Below the pieces are notes generated by a model, which was not told the DNA's origin, made no database searches, and saw only the letters and a list, made by a program, of their open reading frames with translations. Of a stretch of DNA of 64,000 nucleotides, positions 9,942 to 17,334 are shown piece after piece; positions within the stretch are counted from its first letter, which is position 1, and every line of letters begins with the position of its first letter. The stretch comes from Polyangiaceae bacterium. Its GTDB lineage: Bacteria > Myxococcota_A > Polyangia > Polyangiales > Polyangiaceae. The translations under genes and the position numbers were made by a program. The stretch covers positions 1-64,000 of the forward strand of contig JAICUB010000033.1 of assembly GCA_025936045.1 (NCBI GenBank), given 5' to 3'.

Positions 9942-10598
9942 TTAGGTGCCCGCCGCGCCGGCCATGGCGCGGCCGCCGCCGCCCGTCCGACCGCCCGTTG
10001 TATTGCCACCCTGCCCGCCGGTGCGGCCGCCTTGCCCGCCGGTGCGGCCGCCCTGGCCGAAGCCGCTGCCTCCTTGACCGCCGGTGCGGCCGCCCTGGCC
10101 GAAGCCGCTGCCGCCTTGACCGCCGGTGCGGCCGCCTTGGCCGAAGCCGCTGCCTCCTTGACCGCCGGTGCGACCGCCTTGGCCGAAGCCACTGCCTCCT
10201 TGACCGCCGGTGCGGCCGCCCTGGCCGAACCCCATGCCACCTTGGCCGAAACCGCTGCCCGCCGTGCCGCGTCCGGCGCTACCCCCGGTGCCCGTGCCGC
10301 CCGTTCCAGTTCCACCGGTGGCCGTGCCGCCAGTGCCAGTTCCGCCGGTCGAGGAGCCGCCAGTGCCGGTGCCGCCGGTCGAGGAGCCGCCAGTGCCGGT
10401 ACCGCCAGTGCCAGTTCCGCCAGTCGAGGAGCCGCCCGTTCCGGTGCCGCCCGTCGCCGAGCCGCCGGTGCCTCCAGTAGTCGACGTCCCGCCCGTCTCG
10501 GGCGGCTGGGTGTCGTCACCACCGCCGCACGCCGTCAAAGTTCCGAGCGTGCAGGCGCCCGCAACCAGGAAACTCATACCAATACGGGAAATATGCAT
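9942..10598 (-). CDS. Gly/Thr-rich tandem-repeat lipoprotein
   Basis: A 218-residue lipoprotein. A signal peptide starts at ATG (MHISRIGMSFLVAG) and ends in a lipobox LTAC. A TGGTGTGGSS-type repeat region follows, then four near-perfect 14-residue units GFGQGGRTGGQGGS, ending in GGGGRAMAGAAGT. An AAGGA ribosome site precedes this ATG at good spacing, so it is preferred over the longer in-frame start. No enzymatic domain is visible. It is probably a flexible surface or matrix component. It is the first gene downstream of the ECF sigma/FecR pair. Confidence 0.75.
   Translation of the reverse strand: MHISRIGMSFLVAGACTLGTLTACGGGDDTQPPETGGTSTTGGTGGSATGGTGTGGSSTGGTGTGGTGTGGSSTGGTGTGGSSTGGTGTGGTATGGTGTGGTGTGGSAGRGTAGSGFGQGGMGFGQGGRTGGQGGSGFGQGGRTGGQGGSGFGQGGRTGGQGGSGFGQGGRTGGQGGSGFGQGGRTGGQGGRTGGQGGNTTGGRTGGGGRAMAGAAGT
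10036..10245 (-). repeat. 42-bp tandem repeat inside the Gly-rich lipoprotein gene
   Basis: Four consecutive 42-bp units (10036-10077, 10078-10119, 10120-10161, 10162-10203) and a diverged fifth (10204-10245) encode GFGQGGRTGGQGGS. Units differ only by scattered, mostly synonymous changes. A second, shorter-period repeat (~30 bp units coding TGTGGSSTGG) lies at about 10284-10475. These are coding repeats kept in frame, so copy-number changes would lengthen or shorten the protein without a frameshift. Confidence 0.9.
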
Positions 10599-10863
10599 GG
10601 GGCAGTCCTTTTGGGCGATTGGCCAGCCGGCAAACAGCCGGATGGAGGGAAGCCAAATCAGTGACATGGTAACCAGGGTGTCAGCGGGCAGGCATACGGC
10701 GACACCGATTTCCGATCTCCTTCGTCACTCGCGTGATGCGCAAATCGAGCGAGAATCCTGCGCAAATATCTTTCGCGAGGGCGAGACGAAGCGCGCCGCC
10801 GATGACCCGTGATCATCCGCACGGGCGGAACCTGCGCGCCAGCTCTCGCGGCTTCGCGCCGAG
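10599..10863. other. Intergenic region upstream of the Gly-rich lipoprotein
   Basis: A 265-bp gap between the FecR-like gene and the repeat lipoprotein. It holds the AAGGA ribosome site of the lipoprotein. It is relatively AT-rich around 10690-10790, which would suit a separate promoter, possibly one read by the adjacent ECF sigma factor. I could not identify a convincing -35/-10 pair by eye. Confidence 0.4.
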
Positions 10864-12045
10864 TCAGCGGTCGCCGAGAAGGCCGCTCGTCACGCGCTCT
10901 GCATCCGCACGCGCAAAGCCGTTCGGATAGCTCGCGAGGTAGCGACGAGCCGCCACGGCGGCCGCTGAGCTTCGCCCCGCCCGCTCGAGTGCGCGGAACT
11001 GTTCCGCCAGGGCCTGTTCTCGCAATACCGAGCGCGGATAGCGCGCGAGGAGCCCGCTGAACGCGTCGGCCGCGCCGGCGCCGTCGCCCGCGTTGCGCGC
11101 CGTGAGGCCCGCCTGGAACAGCCGGTTCTCCTCAGCAAGGGTGCCGCTGTCCGCGCCGGGCGCATTCGCCTCGGTCGCACGATTCACGGCGACGGGACGC
11201 GAGGGCGTCCCGCCGCGACCCGAGCGCCCCCTATGTGCAACGACCACCGGCGCGATCCGCGCCGGTGCCGCCGGCGCTATCGCCGGAGACGTCGCGGAAG
11301 CCCACTGATCCCCGGCGCGGAGGACGGCTCGCTGCTTGCCGCCCTGCACGATCCACACGGTGCCGCGCCGCACGTGCACCTCGGTCTTGGCGGCACCTTG
11401 GTCGCCACCGTAGTTGACCGTGAACGCCGTGCCCACGACGAGCACTTCGGCGTCGGGCGTCTCGACTACGAGGTGCTTGCCGGCTTCGAGCTTGTGGGGG
11501 AGGTCGACGTCGATGCTGCCCGTACGCAAGCGCAACCGTCGCTCCTTCGCCGTGGGGCTCAGGACCTCGAGCTCACTCGACGCACCGAGCTCCGCGCGGC
11601 CCGACGCGATGCCGATCTCCGCGACCGAGTACGGCGCGGTCGCGACGACTTCACCGCCGACGAGCACTTCACCGACCTGCAGACTGAAAGTCTTGTCGTT
11701 GCGGCGTACCGAAACGTCGCCGGAGACGAGTCGCGCTTCACCCGCCGTCGCGCGCTGCACCGCTGTGACCGGTACCGCTGCAACCGGTTTCGGAGCGGGC
11801 GCGCGAAACGAGCGCCACGTCCCTGCCGCGCCGAACGCGAGCGCCACCGCCGCCGCGGCTGCGAGCCACGGACGCGCGACCGCGTTTCGCGACCGGCGCT
11901 TCTCCGCCGTGATCGAGCTGCCGATGAGCCGCACGATACGCTCGCGTCGATACGCGGCGCGCTGCGGCTCCTCCACCGGAACGGCGGTCTTGCCGAGCTC
12001 GCCCAGCGTTTGGACGACGTCGTCGAGGCGCTCGGGCTCGCTCAT
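10864..12045 (-). CDS. FecR-domain anti-sigma factor-like membrane protein
   Basis: A 393-residue protein with a cytoplasmic N-terminus (1-57, probable sigma-binding part) and one transmembrane helix (~58-77, WLAAAAAVALAFGAAGTW). A periplasmic FecR domain follows (~100-270, with LVVETPDAEVLVVGTAFTVN and VHVRRGTVWIV). The C-terminal segment is TPR-like (~300-393). It starts inside the stop of the ECF sigma gene (ATGA), the usual coupling for a sigma/anti-sigma pair. The signal it senses is unknown; no TonB receptor is nearby, so iron-siderophore sensing is not indicated. Confidence 0.85.
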   Translation of the reverse strand: MSEPERLDDVVQTLGELGKTAVPVEEPQRAAYRRERIVRLIGSSITAEKRRSRNAVARPWLAAAAAVALAFGAAGTWRSFRAPAPKPVAAVPVTAVQRATAGEARLVSGDVSVRRNDKTFSLQVGEVLVGGEVVATAPYSVAEIGIASGRAELGASSELEVLSPTAKERRLRLRTGSIDVDLPHKLEAGKHLVVETPDAEVLVVGTAFTVNYGGDQGAAKTEVHVRRGTVWIVQGGKQRAVLRAGDQWASATSPAIAPAAPARIAPVVVAHRGRSGRGGTPSRPVAVNRATEANAPGADSGTLAEENRLFQAGLTARNAGDGAGAADAFSGLLARYPRSVLREQALAEQFRALERAGRSSAAAVAARRYLASYPNGFARADAERVTSGLLGDR

Positions 12046-12683
12046 GACATGAGCTGCTCCTTCGTCAGCCGTTCCCTGAGCTCGCGCCGCCCGCGGACGA
12101 GGCGGGACTGAGCCGCCGCGACCGACACGCGCGTCATGAGAGCAATCTCGGCGAGATCATGGCCGAGCACGTCGTGCAAAAAGACCGTCTCCGCGCGCTC
12201 CGGCTTCATCTGCGCGAGGAGCCAGCGCACCCGTTCGAGATCGGCGCGCGCACCGGCCGCACGCTCGAGATCCGAAGACGCCGGCGGCTCCGGCTCGGCG
12301 ACGTTGTTCGCGTCCCGATCGAACACCCGCCGCTCGCGCCGCCTGGCGCGCAAAGCGTTGAACGCGACGTGCGTCGCGATGGTGGAAGCCCAGGTTTGCA
12401 AGCTGCACGCGCGCGCGTACGAACGGCGCGACAGCGTGAGCACGATCTGCTCGAACGCGGCTTGCACGAGGTCGTCGTGGTCATGCTCCCGGCGGCCGAA
12501 GACGCGATAGAGCGCGTGATCGACGGCACCGAGCAGCCGGTCGTAAACCTGCCCCGCCATCTGCGAGTTGCCGCTCTGGACGGCGTCCACGAGCTGCTCG
12601 TCCGTCGGCCCGCGGGCGGCCGGATCGCCCCCGCCCTCGATCACTCTCAGCCGAGCACTGGTCGCTTTGGACGGTTGGGGCAC
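12042..12683 (-). CDS. ECF-type RNA polymerase sigma factor
   Basis: A 213-residue group IV sigma factor. Region 2 contains HDHDDLVQAAFEQIVLTLSR. Region 4 ends with a helix-turn-helix, IALMTRVSVAAAQSRLVRGR. The GTG at 12683 (VPQPSKATS) was chosen because upstream sequence to the next in-frame ATG is not protein-like and reaches the promoter region. It is translationally coupled to the FecR-like gene. An AT-rich block at 12730-12745 (TATAGAATATTCC on the + strand) could be its own promoter. Confidence 0.9.
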   Translation of the reverse strand: MPQPSKATSARLRVIEGGGDPAARGPTDEQLVDAVQSGNSQMAGQVYDRLLGAVDHALYRVFGRREHDHDDLVQAAFEQIVLTLSRRSYARACSLQTWASTIATHVAFNALRARRRERRVFDRDANNVAEPEPPASSDLERAAGARADLERVRWLLAQMKPERAETVFLHDVLGHDLAEIALMTRVSVAAAQSRLVRGRRELRERLTKEQLMS

Positions 12684-12763
12684 TACACGCCAATGGTAAC
12701 AGACGGCTGACCCACCAGGCACCCACTCCCTGACATATAGAATATTCCAGGGGCACAACTACC

Positions 12764-12899
12764 CCGGGGACCACTTCGCATCGATCGTGAATTTTGGGAT
12801 CCCACTGGGTGAGACCCGCAAAATTCACTAGTTTTTGGCGTGGTCTGTCCCGTCGGTGCTTTCTTGTTTCGATACACCCAGGCGACCGTGGGTGTATCG
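12764..12899 (+). repeat. Dispersed two-hairpin intergenic element, copy 1
   Basis: A ~136-bp intergenic sequence repeated almost identically at 41899-42032. Stem 1 pairs GTGAATTTTG (12787-12796) with CAAAATTCAC (12819-12828) around an inner CCCA/TGGG pairing. Stem 2 pairs TTTCGATACACCCA (12867-12880) with TGGGTGTATCGAAA (12889-12902), a 14-bp perfect arm. Between them lies a shared block including GGCGTGGTCTGTCCCGTCGG. It sits between the divergent ECF sigma gene and the Cys-rich lipoprotein gene. No ORF is plausible in it. It could be a MITE/REP-like element or a structured RNA leader. Confidence 0.8.
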
Positions 12900-12959
12900 A
12901 AATTTGTTGCACCGCTGCCTGGAGGGCGGGAGTGACGGGGACTGCTAGGTTTGACGACG

Positions 12960-13796
12960 ATGGGCCGCGCTGGTCGACTTTTTGTGTGGGGGGTGCTTTG
13001 GGCGGCGGGGTGTGCCGACCACACCTTCGACATGCTGCCGAATGAGAAGTCGTCGCCGCTGCCCCCTGCGACCTCTGCCGGTGGGAGTGACGCGGCTGGA
13101 AGCCCGGGAGCGGGGCGCGGCGGAGCGGGAAAGCCCTCTTCGGGGCGCGGAGGGAGCGGCGGACGAGGCGGCACCGGCGGGACCGGCCCCGTGTCGGGCG
13201 GCAAAGGCGGCAATGGGTCGGGCGGGACCGGGTTGGTGAGTGACGGTGGCGCGGGTGACGAGCCTGCGTGCGCATTTCCGGGGTGCTGCGCGCCGAACGT
13301 ACCCGGCTGTTACCAGTGCCCGCACGGGAACGAAGACTGCCCGTACGACGAGGTCTGTAGCCTGACGCACGGTTGCGTTGCGTGCCGGCCGCCGATGGAT
13401 TGCCCCGATCGGCTCGGCTGTGACCTCGACTGCTCGACCGACGAGCGCTGCGACATCCAAACGTATACCTGTCAGAAGGACTGTGCCCGCGGGCAAGAGT
13501 GTCCGGCGAGCCGCCCTACGTGTGACAAGCAGCGTGAGGTCTGCGTGGTGTGTGATGCGCTGCAGACTCCTTCCGGCTGTCCGTACCCGTACACTTGCTC
13601 GCCCGCGGACACGTGCGTGGAATGCGTGAGCTCGGCCAATTGCGACTCCAATTCACTCAAGCCGGTTTGTTCCGAGTCGTGGACATGCCGGGGTTGCCGG
13701 AGCGACAACGAATGCAACCCGCAGGGCACACCCCCTAATTTTTATCGGACCTGCGACCGCAGCACGGGCGCCTGCATTCCCTTGTCGGAGCCCTGA
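12960..13796 (+). CDS. Cys-rich lipoprotein with Gly-rich linker
   Basis: A 278-residue predicted lipoprotein. The signal peptide starts at the ATG (MGRAGRLFVWGVLWAAGC) with lipobox AAGC. A Gly/Ser/Pro linker (~35-95) follows. The rest is a Cys-rich region with repeated CxxC, CVACRPPMDC, CDLDCST, CVVCD and CVECVSS motifs, of the disulfide-rich kind common in myxobacterial surface proteins. A TTG at 12951 is an alternative start. Function unknown. It is convergent with the next gene, 12 bp apart. Confidence 0.75.
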   Translation: MGRAGRLFVWGVLWAAGCADHTFDMLPNEKSSPLPPATSAGGSDAAGSPGAGRGGAGKPSSGRGGSGGRGGTGGTGPVSGGKGGNGSGGTGLVSDGGAGDEPACAFPGCCAPNVPGCYQCPHGNEDCPYDEVCSLTHGCVACRPPMDCPDRLGCDLDCSTDERCDIQTYTCQKDCARGQECPASRPTCDKQREVCVVCDALQTPSGCPYPYTCSPADTCVECVSSANCDSNSLKPVCSESWTCRGCRSDNECNPQGTPPNFYRTCDRSTGACIPLSEP

Positions 13797-13808
13797 GCAC
13801 GCTCGACG

Positions 13809-14843
13809 TTAGAGCTCGACGCGTACGCCCGCGCTCGCGCCGAGCTCGAAGTTGCGCGTCGAACCGTCCGGCACGTCCCCGACGTTCACGCGCGTCGCCG
13901 GTCGCAAGAAGCCGTCGATGCCCAGCACGAGGTCGAACACGCCGCCGAGCGGGAGTACGCCGTCGACCCCCGCGCGCCCGGCAAAATTCACGCGCTTCCA
14001 CACCTGCTCTGCGCCACGTGCACGCGCGTCGGCGACGAATCGCTCCTGCAGCAGCTCGCCGTGGATATCGACGTGGGGCAGCGACGGCGCGCCGATCGAC
14101 ACGCCGAACCCGAGGCCAGCCTCGTACCAACGCGCGGCGAGTCCCTTCGCGTCGCGCGCGCGCCAAGACGTGCCGCCCGTCGCAAGCAGCGCGACGTGCG
14201 GCAGCACGCGTACGCCGAGCCATGCTCGCCCGCCGTAGCGGGGCGCGCCGTGGTCGAGCCCGCCACCGAGCGTGCCCACGACTCCGAGCCAGCCGTATTG
14301 TCGGGGAACACGGGGCGTAGACGGCCCTTCGGGCACCGGCGCCTCCGGCGGCGGGCCCTCGGGCGCCGGCTCGCTCTTCGGCCGCTCGAGCGGCGTTGCT
14401 TCGACTCCTTTTTTCGGCGATGAGTCCTTGGCCGGCGGCGAGCTCGGCGCGTTCGCTCCGTTCGGCGCGGCCCCGTCGCCCGCGGGCGCCGCGCCCTTCG
14501 ACGGGGCCGCGCCCTCATCGCGCGCGGCCGTCGCGAGCGTCCCGATCACGAACCCGACGCTCCGGTAGCGCTCGACGTCCGCGTCCGCGGTCTGGAACGT
14601 GAGCTCCCGCGTGCGCCACTCCGACGCCGGCACGCGGCGGAGCCCGACCTCCACACGCGCGCGATCGCCTTCTTCCCAAGTGACGATCGCGATCGCGGTG
14701 TACGGGCCGTTCGGAGCGTCACGCACGAGACGGCATTCGGCGCCCGCGCCGGCCGCCGCCTGCGAACAAGCGTCGAGCAATGCGCTCGCGAGCTCGCGCT
14801 GCGGCTCGGCGACGCCCACGTCGACGACGATCGGCGCAACCAT
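13809..14843 (-). CDS. Uncharacterised protein, possible beta-rich C-terminal domain
   Basis: A 344-residue protein I do not recognise. The N-terminal ~110 residues (VAPIVVDVGVAEPQRELA...) form an alpha/beta-looking domain. A Pro/Glu-rich linker (~115-180) follows. The C-terminal ~160 residues alternate Gly and hydrophobics (WLGVVGTLGGGLDHG, AGLGFGVSIGAPSLP), resembling an outer-membrane barrel, ending in VRVEL. No signal peptide is evident, which argues against simple export. The start lies 2 bp after the HEAT gene's stop, so it is the last gene of the 20957-13809 operon. Confidence 0.55.
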   Translation of the reverse strand: MVAPIVVDVGVAEPQRELASALLDACSQAAAGAGAECRLVRDAPNGPYTAIAIVTWEEGDRARVEVGLRRVPASEWRTRELTFQTADADVERYRSVGFVIGTLATAARDEGAAPSKGAAPAGDGAAPNGANAPSSPPAKDSSPKKGVEATPLERPKSEPAPEGPPPEAPVPEGPSTPRVPRQYGWLGVVGTLGGGLDHGAPRYGGRAWLGVRVLPHVALLATGGTSWRARDAKGLAARWYEAGLGFGVSIGAPSLPHVDIHGELLQERFVADARARGAEQVWKRVNFAGRAGVDGVLPLGGVFDLVLGIDGFLRPATRVNVGDVPDGSTRNFELGASAGVRVEL

Positions 14844-14845
14844 GT

Positions 14846-17278
14846 TCAGTCGCTCGTGCTCGGAAGCGCGCCGAGCTCGAGTGTTCCCGTCGGGGCCAGC
14901 AGCTCCTCGACCGCGCCACGACGATCAGCCGCCCCCAACCGTTCCGTGCCGTCCGCGAAGCGGAGCGCGAACGGCACGCCGGGTGCGGGCTCGTCACCGC
15001 CGGTCGGCACCACGAAAACGAGCACTTCGGAGCGCTCCCCCGAAGGCTTTGCCGTCCGAGCCGCGCAGGCGGCCGCGACGTCGTTGCTCTCGTCTTCCGC
15101 CGCACAGCGCGCGAGCGCTTTTGTGTCAGCGGTCGCGCCGCTCGCGAGCAGGCGTGCCGCGGCACGGCGGACGGCCGCCACGGGATCGGAGGCGAGCATG
15201 CGGGCAGCGGCGGGTGCTTCACAGCGCGCTCCGGCGAGCATGAGCCCTGCGAGCGCGCTCGCTCGCACCGGGGCGCGGCTGTCGGATAGGCTCGCACAGA
15301 GCGAGGCGCGCACGTCGCGTTTGGCCCGCGCCGCGCCGCGTCCGAGCGACACGGCCGCATTCGCAGCGACGCGCACGTCGTGATCGGCGAGCAAGCGCTC
15401 GAGCTCGTTTGTGGCGGCCCCCTCGGCGAACCCGAGTGACCAAGCCGCGTTCGCACGCACGAGGGGTTCACGATCGCCCGCGAGCCCGGCGAGCGTCGCC
15501 GTCGCGTCGGCGCGGCCCGCCAGCGCTTCGGCGAGCTTCGCGCGGTCGTCGCGAGCCTCGGCGCGCGCGAGCCGCGCAACCACCCCCGCCGAACCTGGTG
15601 CCGCCGCAATCGCTTCAATCAAGGCGTCGCGCTCGTCCGCGGGGCTCCGCTCGAAGAGCGCAAACAGGCGCGCCGCCGCCTGCGGATCGCGCGATTTCGC
15701 CGCCGCGCCGGGCAACGCGAGTCCAAGCGCGCCGCGATCCTGCTCCGCACCGCGCTCGAGCCGCGGGAGGAGCGCGTCGAGCGTTCGCTCCGAGGCCGCA
15801 CGGCGAAGAGCGAGCGCCGCGGCCGTTCGTACCTCGCCCGCATCGTCATCGAGCTTCGCGAGGATGGCGCTTTCCCAAGGCCCGGCCCCCAAATCACCGA
15901 GCGCGTTCAGGGCCGCGACGACCAGCGCAGGCACCGTCGTGTCCGTCGCAATGCGCGTGAGCTCCGGCGCGACGCGCACGGCGCCGGTCCGTCCGAGCAA
16001 TCGCACGATCAGCGTTCGCTCTTCGAGCTTTCCTCGCCGTGCGTGGAACGCCGCGAGCAGCGGGTCCACGGCGCGGCCGTCCGGATGCTTCGGATCGAGC
16101 AGAGCAACGAGCGCTTCGAGCGCCGCACGGCGCACCGCCTCGTCCGGGCTCGCGAGCGCCTCGAGCACCGGAGGTAGCGCACCCGTGCCGCCGAGTCTGC
16201 CGAGAACGGGCAGCGCCGTCGCCGGCGGGAGCGTGCCCCGCGCGAGCGCTTCTGCGATGCGCGGGGTGTCGCCGGCGTCACCGGTTGCGCCGAGCGCGCT
16301 CGCACAGCCCGGTACCGAGAGCGGAGCGCCCTTCGCCTCGACACAGGCGCGCAGAGCCGGCAGCGCCGCCGGCCCCGCGACGCCGAGCGCTCGCACGACG
16401 GGCTCCGCGTCCGCGTCCGCGCGCCCGAGCTCGGCGACCAGCGCGGCGAGGGCGGCAGGCGTCGCCAGTCGCGCGAGCGCCATCGCCGCGGCGGCGCGCA
16501 CCTCGGGCTCTCCGGATTTGAGCGCGTCGGCCACGCTCGAAACGGCGGAGGCGTCGCCGAGCCGCCCGACCGCGTCCAGGGCGGCGACGCGAACCGCTTG
16601 GTCGGGGTCACGCAGCACGAGGACGAGCGCACTCACGGCGCGCGCGTCTCCGAGCAACCCGAGCGCGTGCGCCGCGGCGCGCCGCACGTTGCTCGCGGAG
16701 TCCTCGACCTTCGCGAGCAACGGAACGACGGCGCGCCGGTCCCCGACGTGCCCGAGCGCATTCACGACGTCCCGCCGCACGTCCGGGCTCGGATCATCCA
16801 GGCGACCGAGCAGCGGCAACACGACTTCCGCGCTGCCCGACGCGCCGAGCGCGCGCGCGACCGTCGCGCGAACTTTGGCGTCCGTGTCGGAGGAAGCTCG
16901 GGCGAGCGCCGCGAGCGCTGCGGTGCTCGGCCGTTCAATCAGCGCTTCGGCCGCGGCTAGCCGCACGCGCGAGTCCGGGTCCGTCAGAAAGCTCGCGAGG
17001 CGGGGGCCGAGCTCGGCCGCACCGACCGTCAGGGCGACGTGCACCGCGGTGATGCGCACGTCCGCGTCGGGATCCGCGAGCGCCACGAGCGCGAGCCGAC
17101 GCGCGCTTTCATGGGGCAGCTCCGCGAGCGAACGCGCCGCGCTCCGGCGCACGAGGACGTCCGGATCGGTGAGCTTCTGCTCGACGCGCCGCTCGGCGGT
17201 CGGCCAGATCGACGCGCGGGCGGCGCCGCTCGCGCCGAGCAGCACGCAGAGGGCGACGATGGCGCTCGTTTTGCGCAC
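14846..17278 (-). CDS. Secreted HEAT-repeat protein
   Basis: An 810-residue protein with a signal peptide (VRKTSAIVALCVLLGASGAARA), followed by about twenty HEAT/PBS-lyase-type repeats of ~30 residues (for example DPDVLVRRSAARSLAEL, DPSPDVRRDVVNALGHVGD, DPDQAVRVAALDAVGRLGD). A short beta-like C-terminal domain closes it (VLVFVVPTGGDEPAPGVPF). The GTG at 17278 is chosen because it begins the signal peptide; longer starts would overlap the upstream VWA gene. HEAT solenoids act as protein-interaction scaffolds, so a periplasmic scaffold role in the operon is inference. Confidence 0.75.
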   Translation of the reverse strand: MRKTSAIVALCVLLGASGAARASIWPTAERRVEQKLTDPDVLVRRSAARSLAELPHESARRLALVALADPDADVRITAVHVALTVGAAELGPRLASFLTDPDSRVRLAAAEALIERPSTAALAALARASSDTDAKVRATVARALGASGSAEVVLPLLGRLDDPSPDVRRDVVNALGHVGDRRAVVPLLAKVEDSASNVRRAAAHALGLLGDARAVSALVLVLRDPDQAVRVAALDAVGRLGDASAVSSVADALKSGEPEVRAAAAMALARLATPAALAALVAELGRADADAEPVVRALGVAGPAALPALRACVEAKGAPLSVPGCASALGATGDAGDTPRIAEALARGTLPPATALPVLGRLGGTGALPPVLEALASPDEAVRRAALEALVALLDPKHPDGRAVDPLLAAFHARRGKLEERTLIVRLLGRTGAVRVAPELTRIATDTTVPALVVAALNALGDLGAGPWESAILAKLDDDAGEVRTAAALALRRAASERTLDALLPRLERGAEQDRGALGLALPGAAAKSRDPQAAARLFALFERSPADERDALIEAIAAAPGSAGVVARLARAEARDDRAKLAEALAGRADATATLAGLAGDREPLVRANAAWSLGFAEGAATNELERLLADHDVRVAANAAVSLGRGAARAKRDVRASLCASLSDSRAPVRASALAGLMLAGARCEAPAAARMLASDPVAAVRRAAARLLASGATADTKALARCAAEDESNDVAAACAARTAKPSGERSEVLVFVVPTGGDEPAPGVPFALRFADGTERLGAADRRGAVEELLAPTGTLELGALPSTSD

Positions 17279-17334
17279 CGTCCTCAGGCTACCAGATCCC
17301 GAGCGGCCGCTCGTCGCGAGCGGCGTTCGCCGGG

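Noticed and set aside
10036..10475. Regular repeats that might look like a CRISPR array
   Set aside because: The repeats are contiguous, without spacers, and in frame within a lipoprotein gene; no cas genes are present.
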